Assembly: GCA_003001795.1 (NCBI GenBank)
Contig: PVNI01000012.1
Location: forward strand, 1-64,000
DNA: 64,000 bases
DNA from: Actinomadura viridilutea
Lineage (GTDB): Bacteria > Actinomycetota > Actinomycetes > Streptosporangiales > Streptosporangiaceae
Direction: 5' to 3'
Shown here: positions 9,276 to 17,235 of the stretch, piece by piece
How the letters are laid out: each line of letters begins with the position of its first letter
How positions within the stretch are numbered: the stretch's first letter is position 1
Program-made: the position numbers and the translations under genes
Notes under the pieces: model-generated
The model's database searches: none
Seen by the model: the letters and a program-made list of their open reading frames with translations, nothing else
What the model was told of the DNA's origin: nothing

Positions 9276-9961
9276 CCGATGTCGCGCGGCCCCGGCGCGA
9301 CTCCGGCGAGGGGACGCGCCGGCGCGCGAAGCGCGGCCCCGGGCGGCGGCCCGGGCCGACGGCGACGCGGGAGGAGATCCTCAACGCGGCGCGCACGATG
9401 TTCGCCGAGAAGGGGTACGACGCCACGTCTCTGCGGTCGATCGCCCGGGCGGCGGGGGTCGACCCGGCGCTGGTGCACCACTACTTCGGCAACAAGGAGG
9501 GGGTCTTCACCGCGGCCATGCGGTTCCCGGTGGACCCCACCGAGCTCCTGCCGCGCGTCATGGCGGCACCCAAGGAGCGGATCGGCGAGACGCTGGTCCG
9601 CACGTTCCTGTCGGTCTGGGAGGACGAGACGCGGCGCGCCCCGATCCTGGCGCTGCTGCGCTCGGCGATGACCAACGAGCGGGCCGCGGTGACGCTGCGG
9701 GAGTTCCTGACGACGGCCCTGCTGGAGCGGGCGTCCGAGCTGCGGGGCACCCCGAAGCTGCGAGTGAACGCGGCGGCGGGCCAGATGATCGGCGTGATGT
9801 TCCTGCGGTTCGTGCTGCGGATCGAGCCCATCGCATCGGCGTCGACTGAAGAGCTGGTGGAGCTGCTGGCGCCCACGATCCAGCGGTACTTCGACGAGCC
9901 CGGCGGAACCGACGGCGGCGACAAGACCGCCGCCCCCGGCGAAAACAACGGACACCGCTGA
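9272..9961 (+). CDS. TetR family transcriptional regulator
   Basis: The 229-residue product has a basic N-terminal tail (RRRAKRGPGRRPGPTATRE). It is followed by a TetR helix-turn-helix: EEILNAARTMFAEKGYDATSL, then RSIARAAGVDPALVHHYFGNKEGVF, about residues 30-75. A helical ligand domain follows. It is coupled by ATGA to the epimerase gene, so it may control that operon. The last 60 codons are echoed in decayed form downstream (10036-10237). Confidence 0.92.
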   Translation: MTDVARPRRDSGEGTRRRAKRGPGRRPGPTATREEILNAARTMFAEKGYDATSLRSIARAAGVDPALVHHYFGNKEGVFTAAMRFPVDPTELLPRVMAAPKERIGETLVRTFLSVWEDETRRAPILALLRSAMTNERAAVTLREFLTTALLERASELRGTPKLRVNAAAGQMIGVMFLRFVLRIEPIASASTEELVELLAPTIQRYFDEPGGTDGGDKTAAPGENNGHR

Positions 9962-9977
9962 CCCGCGCGCGGTGTCC
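9950..9977 (+). terminator. Hairpin overlapping the tetR stop codon
   Basis: GGACACCGC (9950-9958) pairs exactly with GCGGTGTCC (9969-9977) across a ten-base loop containing the stop codon. It is followed by TTGGGCCGTTT. A duplicated version with a better T run lies at 10204-10231. Confidence 0.5.
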
Positions 9978-10035
9978 TTGGGCCGTTTCGGCCGCGCGTT
10001 CGCCGCGTGATGGGCCCTGCTGCCCCTATAGCCCG

Positions 10036-10237
10036 CGTGACGGTCTTGCGTGCGGTCTTGCTGCTTGTACTGCGGGTCGAGCCCATGGCCTGGGACGACC
10101 GAGGAGTCGGCGCAGCTGTCGACGCCACTGGCCAGCGGCATTTCGACGGGGCCGGCGGATCCGGTGGTGTCGGCAAGGCTGCGCCGCGCCCGGCGAGAGC
10201 AACGGACACCGCTGACCCGGGCGGTGTTTTTGGGCTG
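10036..10237 (+). pseudogene. Decayed tandem copy of the tetR 3' end
   Basis: Bases 10067-10237 line up with 9812-9985, the end of the tetR gene plus its terminator. Shared blocks include CTGCGG(A/G)TCGAGCCCAT, GA(A/G)GAG, CCAGCGG, TTCGACG, and AACGGACACCGCTGACCC. Weaker similarity extends back to about 10036. The reading frame is broken relative to tetR and no start of its own is convincing. A third shorter echo (AACGGACACCGTTG) lies at 10325-10338. Confidence 0.75.
10204..10231 (+). terminator. Intrinsic terminator with T run
   Basis: ACACCGC (10206-10212) pairs with GCGGTGT (10221-10227) over an eight-base loop, extended by G-T pairs and followed by a run of T to 10231. It is the duplicated version of the tetR terminator and better formed than the original. 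Confidence 0.6.
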
Positions 10238-10397
10238 CTCCGTTAGCGGGATCGCGACACAACGGCTTCTCCTGCCCCCCGTGGCCCATGTGACGTCGGC
10301 GGCGCCGCTGTGCCTGGCGAAGCCCAACGGACACCGTTGCGGCCCCTTGATGGCGCCTTGAGTCCCCTTGTCACCTGCGTCGGCGCGTGAGGACGCC

Positions 10398-10427
10398 TTG
10401 ACCCTGGCTCGAGCGCGGACTTAAATT
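10398..10427 (+). promoter_or_regulatory. Promoter for the ABC transporter operon, leaderless
   Basis: TTGACC (10398-10403) and TAAATT (10422-10427) are separated by 18 bases. The ATG at 10434 begins seven bases after the -10 box, so the mRNA probably starts on the start codon. This is one of the best -35/-10 pairs in the window. Confidence 0.65.
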
Positions 10428-10433
10428 CAACAC

Positions 10434-11171
10434 ATGATGAGTTCTTCTGCTCCGGCGGTCCGCGTTGCGGACCTGTGCGTGGAGCGCGGCGGCCGGCAGG
10501 TGCTGCACGACGTGACGTTCGAGGTGCCGCGCGGTTCGATCGTCGGACTGATGGGGCCGAGCGGCTGCGGCAAGACGACGCTGATGCGGGCCATCGTGGG
10601 CGTGCAGATCGTCAAGAGCGGGACGGTGACCGTGCTGGGCGAGCCCGCGGGCAGCCCTTCCCTGCGCCGCCGCGTCGGCTACGCCACCCAGGCGCCCGCC
10701 GTGTACGACGACCTCAGCGTGACCGAGAACCTGCGCTACTTCGCCGCGGTGCTCGGCGCCCCGCGGACGGACGTGGACCGCGTCGCCGCCGAGGTGGGCC
10801 TGGAAGCCCAGCGCGACCAGCTCGTCTCCACCCTGTCGGGCGGGCAGCTCGGCCGCGTCAACCTGGCCGTCGCGCTGCTCGGCGCCCCCGAGCTGCTGGT
10901 GCTGGACGAGCCGACCGTCGGCCTGGACCCGCTGCTGCGCCAGGAGCTGTGGACGCTGTTCCGGCGGCTGGCCGAGCGCGGTGTCACGCTGATCGTCTCC
11001 AGCCACGTCATGGACGAGGCGGGCCGCGCCGACCGGCTGCTGCTGATGCGCGAGGGCCGGATCCTGGCCGACGGCACGCCGCGCGAGCTGCGCGCCGCCA
11101 GCGGCGCCGACGACCTGGAGGAGACGTTCCTGCACCTGATCAGCGAGCGGGAGGAGGCCCGGACGTCATGA
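10434..11171 (+). CDS. ABC transporter ATP-binding protein (ABC-2 type)
   Basis: The 245-residue ATPase of an exporter has Walker A GPSGCGKTT (about residue 41), the Q-loop region YATQAPAVYDDLS, signature LSGGQ near 140, Walker B LLVLDEPTVGLDP and H-loop SSHVMDEA. Spacing is that of drug- or polysaccharide-type ABC-2 systems. The substrate is not evident. It begins with ATGATG; either methionine could be used. It overlaps the permease gene by ATGA. Confidence 0.93.
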   Translation: MMSSSAPAVRVADLCVERGGRQVLHDVTFEVPRGSIVGLMGPSGCGKTTLMRAIVGVQIVKSGTVTVLGEPAGSPSLRRRVGYATQAPAVYDDLSVTENLRYFAAVLGAPRTDVDRVAAEVGLEAQRDQLVSTLSGGQLGRVNLAVALLGAPELLVLDEPTVGLDPLLRQELWTLFRRLAERGVTLIVSSHVMDEAGRADRLLLMREGRILADGTPRELRAASGADDLEETFLHLISEREEARTS

Positions 11172-11902
11172 GCCTCGCGATCACCCTGGCCACCACGCGG
11201 CGGATCCTGGCGCAGCTGCGGCACGACCACCGCACCATCGCGATGATGGTGGGCGTCCCGAGCCTGCTGATGATCCTGCTGCGGTACGTGTTCGACCGGC
11301 CGGAGGTCTTCGACCGGGTCGGGCCCATGCTGCTCGGGCTGTTCCCGTTCGTGATCATGTTCATCGTCACCAGCGTGGGCACGCTGCGCGAACGCGCCGG
11401 CGGCACCCTGGAGCGGCTGATGACCATGCCGATGGGCCGCCTGGACCTGCTGGTCGGCTACGCGCTGGCGTTCGGGCTGCTGGCGCTGGCGCAGGTGGGC
11501 GTGGTGCTGGCGATCTCGCTGACCTGGCTGGGCCTCGACCTGGCCGGACCGGGCTGGACGCTGCTGCTGGTGGCGGTGCTGGACGCGCTGCTCGGCATGG
11601 CGCTGGGGCTGTTCGCCAGCGCGTTCGCCCGCACCGAGTTCCAGGCGGTGCAGTTCATGCCCGCGTTCGTGCTGCCGCAGGCGCTGCTGTGCGGGCTGAT
11701 CATGCCGCGCGACCAGATGGCGTCCTGGCTGGAGGCGGTCTCCGACGTGCTGCCGCTGACGTACGCGGTGGACGCCATGCAGCGGGTGAGCCGGGAGCCG
11801 GACGTCGGCGGCGACCTGGTGCGCGACATCGTGATCATCGCGGTGTGCGCGGTGCTGGCCCTGCTGCTGGCCGCGGCCACGCTCCGCCGCCGCACTCCGT
11901 GA
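11168..11902 (+). CDS. ABC-2 type transporter permease
   Basis: The 244-residue membrane protein has about six hydrophobic segments, including PSLLMILLRYVF, MLLGLFPFVIMFIV and VGYALAFGLLALAQVGVVL. It also carries the ABC-2 signature region around MPMGRLDLLVGY and ends with a basic tail. It pairs with the ATPase immediately upstream (four-base overlap) to form an exporter, probably a dimer of each subunit. No substrate-specific motif was seen. Confidence 0.9.
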   Translation: MSLAITLATTRRILAQLRHDHRTIAMMVGVPSLLMILLRYVFDRPEVFDRVGPMLLGLFPFVIMFIVTSVGTLRERAGGTLERLMTMPMGRLDLLVGYALAFGLLALAQVGVVLAISLTWLGLDLAGPGWTLLLVAVLDALLGMALGLFASAFARTEFQAVQFMPAFVLPQALLCGLIMPRDQMASWLEAVSDVLPLTYAVDAMQRVSREPDVGGDLVRDIVIIAVCAVLALLLAAATLRRRTP

Positions 11903-11996
11903 CGTTCGCCACCGCGCCCGGCACCGACCTCGCGGTCTTTGACCGGCAGTGGACGTCATACGAGGTAAACCCTCATATTCGGGACGAGGCGCCTGC

Positions 11997-12002
11997 TAGT
12001 CT
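11997..12002 (+). promoter_or_regulatory. -10 element for the LCP gene, probable leaderless start
   Basis: TAGTCT ends eight bases before ATG 12011; no Shine-Dalgarno is present. The same hexamer precedes proC (14274) and the dehydratase gene (46152). Confidence 0.45.
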
Positions 12003-12010
12003 CCGGCGCC

Positions 12011-13234
12011 ATGACCCCCGAAGACCACTCCGGTTCCCAGGCGCGCAGGCAGCACGGCGGCGACCGGTTCCCGCCCTCCGCCCCCGCCGGTCCGGAAGGG
12101 GCGCCGGGACGGGCGGCGGCCGAGCCCGGAGCCGCTCAGCGCGGGCCGCACGGTCCCGACGGGCCGCAAGGCCCGGACGACGGGCTCCCCTTGGGCGAGG
12201 GGCTCGGGAGCGGCGACGGACGGCGGCGCAAGAAGCGCTGGCCGCGGGTGCTGGCGGGCGTGGTGGTGTTCGTCCTGCTGGCCGCGGGCGGGGTCGCCGG
12301 GCTGGTGTGGCAGCGCCAGTCGTCCTACAACAGCAACATCGATCGGGTGCCCGGGGTGATGCCCACCGGCAAGCGCCCCGGCCCCAACGTGACCGGCACC
12401 GAGAACTGGCTGCTGGTCGGCTCCGACAGCCGCGCCGAGATGGCCACGACCGGCGAGGGCCGCGGGGTGTGGAAGCCGGGGCAGCAGCGGTCCGACACGA
12501 TCATGCTGCTGCACCTGCCCGCCGACCGCCGCAAGGCGTACATCATCTCCTTCCCCCGCGACCTGTGGGTGGACATCGCCGACTACGGCCCCCAGAAGAT
12601 CAACGCGGCCTTCTCGTTCGGCGGCCCGCCGCTGCTGATCCAGACCGTGGAGAACCTCACGGGCATCCGCATCGACCACTACGGCGCCATCGACTTCGAG
12701 GGCTTCAAGGCGATGACCGACGCGCTCGGCGGCGTGGAGGTCACCATCGCGCAGAGCGTCTACGACCCGGCGCGCAAGGTGCACTGGCAGGCCGGCCGGC
12801 AGAAGCTGGACGGCGAGAAGGCCCTGCTGTTCGTCCGGCAGCGGTACAACCTGCCGAACGGCGACTTCGACCGGATCAAGCGGCAGCAGGCGTTCCTGCG
12901 CGCGCTCGCCGAGAAGGCCGCCGACAGCGGGACGATCACCAACCCGCTCAAGCTCGACCGGTTCCTCACCGCGTTCACCAAGTCGATCAGCGTCGACGAC
13001 GAGGTGTCCGCGGGGGACCTGCGGTCGCTGGCGCTCAGCCTGCGCGGCGTGCGCCCCTCCGACGTGGTGTTCATGACCGTCCCCAACAAGGGCAGCGCGA
13101 TGCGCGGCAAGCAGAGCGTGGTTCTGCTGGACAAGGCCAAGGGGCGCGCGCTGTTCGAAGCCGTGCGGACGGCGAAGATGGACGAGTACGTCCGGCGGTA
13201 CGGCGGGGTCAACAAGACCGGAACGGTGTCGTGA
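12011..13234 (+). CDS. LytR-CpsA-Psr (LCP) family cell-wall glycopolymer ligase
   Basis: Transfers polyprenyl-phosphate-linked glycopolymers to peptidoglycan outside the membrane. The 407-residue product has a long disordered Gly/Pro-rich cytoplasmic tail (about 1-70) and one transmembrane helix (WPRVLAGVVVFVLLAAGG). The LCP domain carries GSDSR, SDTIMLLHL, SFPRDLWV, INAAFSFGG and FVRQRYNLPNGDFDRIKRQQ, whose Arg and Asp residues bind the pyrophosphate and metal. Orthologues in mycobacteria attach arabinogalactan. It stands alone with its own promoter. Confidence 0.93.
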   Translation: MTPEDHSGSQARRQHGGDRFPPSAPAGPEGAPGRAAAEPGAAQRGPHGPDGPQGPDDGLPLGEGLGSGDGRRRKKRWPRVLAGVVVFVLLAAGGVAGLVWQRQSSYNSNIDRVPGVMPTGKRPGPNVTGTENWLLVGSDSRAEMATTGEGRGVWKPGQQRSDTIMLLHLPADRRKAYIISFPRDLWVDIADYGPQKINAAFSFGGPPLLIQTVENLTGIRIDHYGAIDFEGFKAMTDALGGVEVTIAQSVYDPARKVHWQAGRQKLDGEKALLFVRQRYNLPNGDFDRIKRQQAFLRALAEKAADSGTITNPLKLDRFLTAFTKSISVDDEVSAGDLRSLALSLRGVRPSDVVFMTVPNKGSAMRGKQSVVLLDKAKGRALFEAVRTAKMDEYVRRYGGVNKTGTVS

Positions 13235-13313
13235 TCGTCGCTTCTTCCTGGGGCGTTACCCTGGGAACTCCGGGACAGCGGACAGTGTCGTCCCGCCGGA
13301 GAAGGGGTCGTCA

Positions 13314-14234
13314 GTGCTTCGTCAGGCTCTCCTCGCCGCTTCCCGCAGCGGCGGCGTCCGCACATTCGTAGAGAGCGCTCCGTTCACCCGCGACGTGGTG
13401 CGCCGGTTCATCGCCGGCGAGACCGTCGACGACGCGTTGCGCGTCACCCGGGACCTGACCGGCCGAGGGCTGGCGGTCACCCTGGACGTGCTCGGGGAGG
13501 ACGTCCTCGACAAGGGGCAGGCCGAGGCGACCGTCAAGCACTACGTCGAGCTGCTGGGGCGGCTGGCCGAGCTCGGGCTGGGCGACCGGGCCGAGGTGTC
13601 GCTGAAGCTGACCGCGGTGGGCCAGGCCCTGGACGAGGACCTGGCGCTGGAGAACGCCCGCCGCGTGTGCGCCGCCGCCCGCTCGGCCGGAACGACGGTG
13701 ACCCTCGACATGGAGGACCACACCACCGTCGAGTCCACCCTGCGCATCCTGAAGGAGCTGCGGCGCGACCACCCGAGCACCGGGGCGGTCATCCAGTCGT
13801 ACCTGCGCCGCGCCGAGGAGTACTGCGCCGAGCTGGCGTACGAGGGGTCGCGGGTGCGGCTGTGCAAGGGCGCCTACGCCGCCCCCGAGCACGTCGCCTT
13901 CACCGGCAAGGCCGACATCGACAAGTCGTACGTGCGGTGCATGCGCGTGCTGATGAGCGGCAAGGGCTACCCGATGCTGGCCACGCACGACCCCCGGCTG
14001 ATCAACATCGCCGGGACGTTCGCCCTGGTCAACGACCGCGCCCCGGGCAGCTACGAGTACCAGATGCTGTACGGGATCCGGCCGCAGGAGCAGCGGCGGC
14101 TGGCCGCCGAGGGCGAGCGGGTGCGCGTGTACGTCGCCTACGGCGCCGAGTGGTACGGCTACTTCATGCGGCGGCTGGCCGAAAAGCCCGCCAATCTGCG
14201 CTTCTTCCTGCGCTCGATGGCGACGCGGTCCTAG
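13314..14234 (+). CDS. Proline dehydrogenase
   Basis: Monofunctional FAD-dependent enzyme oxidising proline to pyrroline-5-carboxylate and passing electrons to quinone. The 306-residue TIM barrel shows LTLDMEDH-like TVTLDMEDHTT, IQSYLRRAEEY, VRLCKGAY and the substrate-binding end YGAEWYGYFMRRLAEKPAN with the paired Arg. Start at GTG 13314 is behind GAAGGGG. The next gene is proC, which catalyses the reverse reduction of pyrroline-5-carboxylate. No P5C dehydrogenase is nearby. Confidence 0.93.
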   Translation: MLRQALLAASRSGGVRTFVESAPFTRDVVRRFIAGETVDDALRVTRDLTGRGLAVTLDVLGEDVLDKGQAEATVKHYVELLGRLAELGLGDRAEVSLKLTAVGQALDEDLALENARRVCAAARSAGTTVTLDMEDHTTVESTLRILKELRRDHPSTGAVIQSYLRRAEEYCAELAYEGSRVRLCKGAYAAPEHVAFTGKADIDKSYVRCMRVLMSGKGYPMLATHDPRLINIAGTFALVNDRAPGSYEYQMLYGIRPQEQRRLAAEGERVRVYVAYGAEWYGYFMRRLAEKPANLRFFLRSMATRS

Positions 14235-14253
14235 CCCGGCCGATCCGCGCACC

Positions 14254-14269
14254 CGGCCGCCGGGCCGGT
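14254..14269. terminator. Short GC-rich hairpin after proline dehydrogenase
   Basis: CCGGCC (14254-14259) pairs with GGCCGG (14264-14269) around a four-base loop, 20 bases after the stop. There is no T run; it could be a weak terminator or chance in GC-rich DNA. Confidence 0.3.
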
Positions 14270-14273
14270 CGGT

Positions 14274-14279
14274 AGTCTG
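14274..14279 (+). promoter_or_regulatory. -10 element upstream of proC
   Basis: TAGTCT lies 48 bases before ATG 14328, which would give a leader of about 40 bases. Same hexamer as before the LCP and dehydratase genes. Confidence 0.35.
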
Positions 14280-14327
14280 GCGTGGTCGAGCGAAATCCCA
14301 CGTCATGACCCACGTCAAGGTGCGCAC

Positions 14328-15122
14328 ATGATCGCGATTCTGGGTGCCGGGAAGATGGGCGAGGCGCTGCTGTCCGGGGTGCTGCGCGCCGGCCGCCGCC
14401 CGGCCGAGCTGATGGCCACCGTCCGCCGCGAGGAGCGCGGGGCGCTGCTGCGCGAGCGGTACGGCGTCGAGATCGTCACCAACGTGGAGGCCGCCCGGAC
14501 GGCGAGCACCCTGGTGCTGGCGGTCAAACCGCAGGACATGGGGACGCTGCTGGACGAGATCGCCCCGCACGTGCCGTCCGGTCGACTGGTGATCTCCATG
14601 GCGGCGGGCATCACCACCGGGTTCGTCGAGGAGCGGCTGCCCGCCGGCGTGCCCGTGGTGCGGGTGATGTCCAACACGCCGGTGCTGGTGGACCAGGCGA
14701 TGAGCGTGATCTCGCCGGGCTCGCACGCCGGCGAGGAGCACCTGAAGCTGGCCGAGGAGCTGCTCAGCCCGGTCGGGAAGGTGCTGCGCATCCCCGAGTC
14801 GCTGCAGGACGCGGCGACCGCGCTGTCCGGCAGCGGACCGGCGTACTTCTACTACCTGGTCGAGGCCATGGTGGACGCGGGCATCCTGCTCGGCATGCCG
14901 CGCGCGGCGGCGCTGGAGATGGTGATCCAGTCGGCGGTCGGGGCGGCGGTCATGCTGCGCGACTCGGGCGAGCACCCGGTGCTGCTGCGGGAGGCGGTCA
15001 CCTCGCCGGGCGGCACGACGATCGCCGCCATCCGGGAGCTGGAGAAACACGGGGTGCGCGCGGCCGTGCTGGAGGCGATCGAGGCCGCCCGCGACCGGGG
15101 TCGCGAGCTCGCCGGCGGCTGA
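14328..15122 (+). CDS. proC: Pyrroline-5-carboxylate reductase
   Basis: Last step of proline synthesis: NAD(P)H-dependent reduction of pyrroline-5-carboxylate. The 264-residue product has the N-terminal Rossmann motif ILGAGKMGEALL, VLAVKPQD, VVRVMSNTPVLV, and the P5CR signature around ALSGSGPAYFYYLVEAMVDAG and EAVTSPGGTTIAAI. Length is typical. The gene order proC, BdtA-like, bS22-like, epimerase, acyltransferase resembles M. tuberculosis Rv0500-Rv0502, although here other genes intervene. Confidence 0.96.
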   Translation: MIAILGAGKMGEALLSGVLRAGRRPAELMATVRREERGALLRERYGVEIVTNVEAARTASTLVLAVKPQDMGTLLDEIAPHVPSGRLVISMAAGITTGFVEERLPAGVPVVRVMSNTPVLVDQAMSVISPGSHAGEEHLKLAEELLSPVGKVLRIPESLQDAATALSGSGPAYFYYLVEAMVDAGILLGMPRAAALEMVIQSAVGAAVMLRDSGEHPVLLREAVTSPGGTTIAAIRELEKHGVRAAVLEAIEAARDRGRELAGG

Positions 15123-15201
15123 TCTGGGAACGCTGACCGGGGACGACGGAACGGATCAGGCCGCCGTTGAGCCGACGCGGCCCGGTGCTCGTGGTAGGGG
15201 T

Positions 15202-15627
15202 ATGGACATCGCGCTTCGTCTGCTCGTGGCCGCGGGACTGGCGGTCGACGCCGTCGTGCACTGGCGGTTCGCGCCCGACATGAAGTTCGTCGAAGGCGGC
15301 AGCGTCGGCGGCGACGTGCTGTTCCAGGCCCAGGCCGCGGTCGCCGCGCTGGCGGCCGTGCTGGTCCTGGCATGGGCGCGCCGCTGGACGTACGCGGTCG
15401 CGTTCCTGGTCGCGGCCGGCGCGGTCGGCGCCCTGCTGCTCTACTACGCCGTCGACGTGGGCGCGCTCGGCCCGCTGCCGGACATGTACGAGCCGGTCTG
15501 GTACGCCGAGAAGACCGCCAGCCTGATCGGCGAGGGCGTCGCCGCGGTGGCCGCGCTGGTCGGGTTCCTCACCGCGGGCAGCCGCTCGTCGCGACGCTCC
15601 GAGGAACCGGTCGAGCCACGTGTCTGA
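15202..15627 (+). CDS. Small integral membrane protein, function unknown
   Basis: The 141-residue product has four predicted membrane segments (about 3-20, 40-60, 66-88 and 108-128) and a basic Arg/Ser-rich C-terminal tail. The second helix pair is Ala/Val rich; VHWRF and DMYEPVWYAEK lie in loops. Similar proteins are found in many actinomycetes but I cannot name a function. Start ATG 15202 follows GGTAGGGGT so closely that the Shine-Dalgarno spacing is poor. The 3' end is partly duplicated downstream. Confidence 0.7.
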   Translation: MDIALRLLVAAGLAVDAVVHWRFAPDMKFVEGGSVGGDVLFQAQAAVAALAAVLVLAWARRWTYAVAFLVAAGAVGALLLYYAVDVGALGPLPDMYEPVWYAEKTASLIGEGVAAVAALVGFLTAGSRSSRRSEEPVEPRV

Positions 15628-15773
15628 GGTGTGGCTGGACCATGGGTGACGCGCCGGAGGGGGCGTGTCGTTTCTGCGGGTGGCTTGTGGTCGCGACGGT
15701 TTGAGGAGTCGGTGGAGCCGCGCGAGGGAGGCGCACTCGGGACGTGGGAGACGCGCCGGACTGGGGCGCGTCG
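15601..15773. repeat. Degenerate direct repeat of the 15202 gene's 3' end
   Basis: About 70 bases from 15601 (GAGGAACCGGTCGAGCCACG, spanning the stop at 15625-15627) recur at 15703-15773 (GAGGAGTCGGTGGAGCCGCG). The same later blocks are shared, GACGCGCCGGA and GGGGCG(T/C)GTCG. Identity is high in blocks with small gaps. The 310-base gap between convergent genes (15628-15937) otherwise holds no gene I can support. Confidence 0.65.
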
Positions 15774-15937
15774 CTGCGTGAGGCCGTGGCGGCCGTGTGG
15801 GCACGTCCGGCGTGCGGTGGCTTCTGCGCGCCGCGGACGGGGGTTTGGCGAGGCGCCTCCGCATCCCCGCGGCCTCGGTCGCCAGGCGGGTGTGCGGAGG
15901 CGGCCTCAAGTCGCGGGGCCGGGCGCGGCGGGGGCCG

Positions 15938-17056
15938 TCATGCGACGGCCTCGGCGTCGGTCTCGCCGTCGGCGGCGGACGCGTCGAGGACCGAGCGGAT
16001 GAAGCGGGCGGTCTCGTCCATCGCCGCGCTCGCCTCGGGCAGCACCCGGTTGAGCATCTGGAAGTCGTGCATCTGACCGTTCCACACCTGCAGCAGGCAG
16101 TCGCCGCCCGAGTCGCTGATCGCGCCCGCCAGCGCCTCGGCCTCGGGCCGCAGCACCTCGCGGCTGCCGACCTGGATGAGGAACGGCGGCGTGTCGGCCC
16201 AGGCGCAGGCCAGCAGGGCCAGCCGGGGGTCCGTCGGATCCATCGAGCCGACGACGAGGCGGGCGACCCGCCGGGCCGTGGCCGCGCTGATGTAGGGGTC
16301 GCGGGCGAGCCGCTGCTCGCGCGTCGACAGTTCGCAGGTCAGGTCGACCCAGGGGGAGAACAGCACCACTCCGGCGGGGCGGGGCAGCCCGGTCCGGCAG
16401 ATCTCGCCGGTGAGGGAGGCCGCCAGGTGCCCGCCCGCCGAGTCGCCCGCGACCACGATGCGGTCGGCGGGCACGCCGACGTCCAGGAGCCAGCGGTAGG
16501 CGTCCAGCGCGTCCTCCAGCGCCGCCGGGAACGGATGCTCGGGCGCGAGCCGGTACTCGGGGACCAGCACGGGCAGGCCGGTGTCGGCGGCCAGGCGAGA
16601 GGTGATCGGACGGTGGGTGCGGGGGGAGCACACCACGTAGCCGCCGCCGTGCAGGTACAGGACGGCGCCGTCGAGCGGCCCCTCCTCGGCGTCGCGGGGC
16701 TCGACCCACTCGCCGAAGACGCGCCCGGTGTCGCGGCGGACCTCGTCGGCCGGCCGGACCCGCACCCGCGGGTCGGGTCTGACCAGCCGCGACGCGATGT
16801 CGACCGTGGTGCGGGCGGTGCGGATGATCAGCCGGTGGCCGGGGACGTGGTGCACGATGGGACCAAGCGTCAGGCGCAGGGTGCAGGAGATGACCCGGCT
16901 CAGCGTGCTGGGGCGTCCGTCGTGGGGGACAGAGTGCGGGGGCAGCGGCGGCCTGGGCGTTCCCGTGGGAGGCGCGCCGCGCGACGCACCGCCGGTGCCG
17001 GATCCGTCCGGTGGCGGTGGTACATCGTCGGCAATGAGATGTTTATCCATGCGCAT
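15938..17056 (-). CDS. Alpha/beta-hydrolase, hormone-sensitive-lipase (GDXG) family esterase
   Basis: The 372-residue product has a Pro/Gly-rich N-terminal region (about 1-50), the oxyanion motif LYLHGGGYVV near 135, YRLAPEHPFPAALED, the nucleophile motif VAGDSAGGHLAAS near 200, and a His in QMHDFQ near 335. The usual acid motif (D-x-L-R-D) reads REVLRPEAE, so the catalytic Asp appears replaced by Glu or moved. Actinobacterial members hydrolyse short acyl esters. Start at ATG 17056 or 17050. It is divergent from acuC. Confidence 0.85.
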   Translation of the reverse strand: MRMDKHLIADDVPPPPDGSGTGGASRGAPPTGTPRPPLPPHSVPHDGRPSTLSRVISCTLRLTLGPIVHHVPGHRLIIRTARTTVDIASRLVRPDPRVRVRPADEVRRDTGRVFGEWVEPRDAEEGPLDGAVLYLHGGGYVVCSPRTHRPITSRLAADTGLPVLVPEYRLAPEHPFPAALEDALDAYRWLLDVGVPADRIVVAGDSAGGHLAASLTGEICRTGLPRPAGVVLFSPWVDLTCELSTREQRLARDPYISAATARRVARLVVGSMDPTDPRLALLACAWADTPPFLIQVGSREVLRPEAEALAGAISDSGGDCLLQVWNGQMHDFQMLNRVLPEASAAMDETARFIRSVLDASAADGETDAEAVA

Positions 17057-17235
17057 CCCAAACGTCAGGTTTCGCCCATGTTACGTAAAGCAAAGGGCAA
17101 TGTCAGGCAGGTCACAGTAAAGTCCGCGCAGGTCGGGCGGCGGTGCCGCGACAGCCGCGACAGGATGGGCGAATCCGCACGTATGTGATTCAGGCCACAC
17201 GGCCTGACCAGGGGTGGAGCGCTACCGTGAACGTC

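Noticed and set aside
10007..10246. 79-codon ORF after tetR
   Set aside because: It lies in the decayed copy of the tetR tail and has no start signal or similarity of its own.
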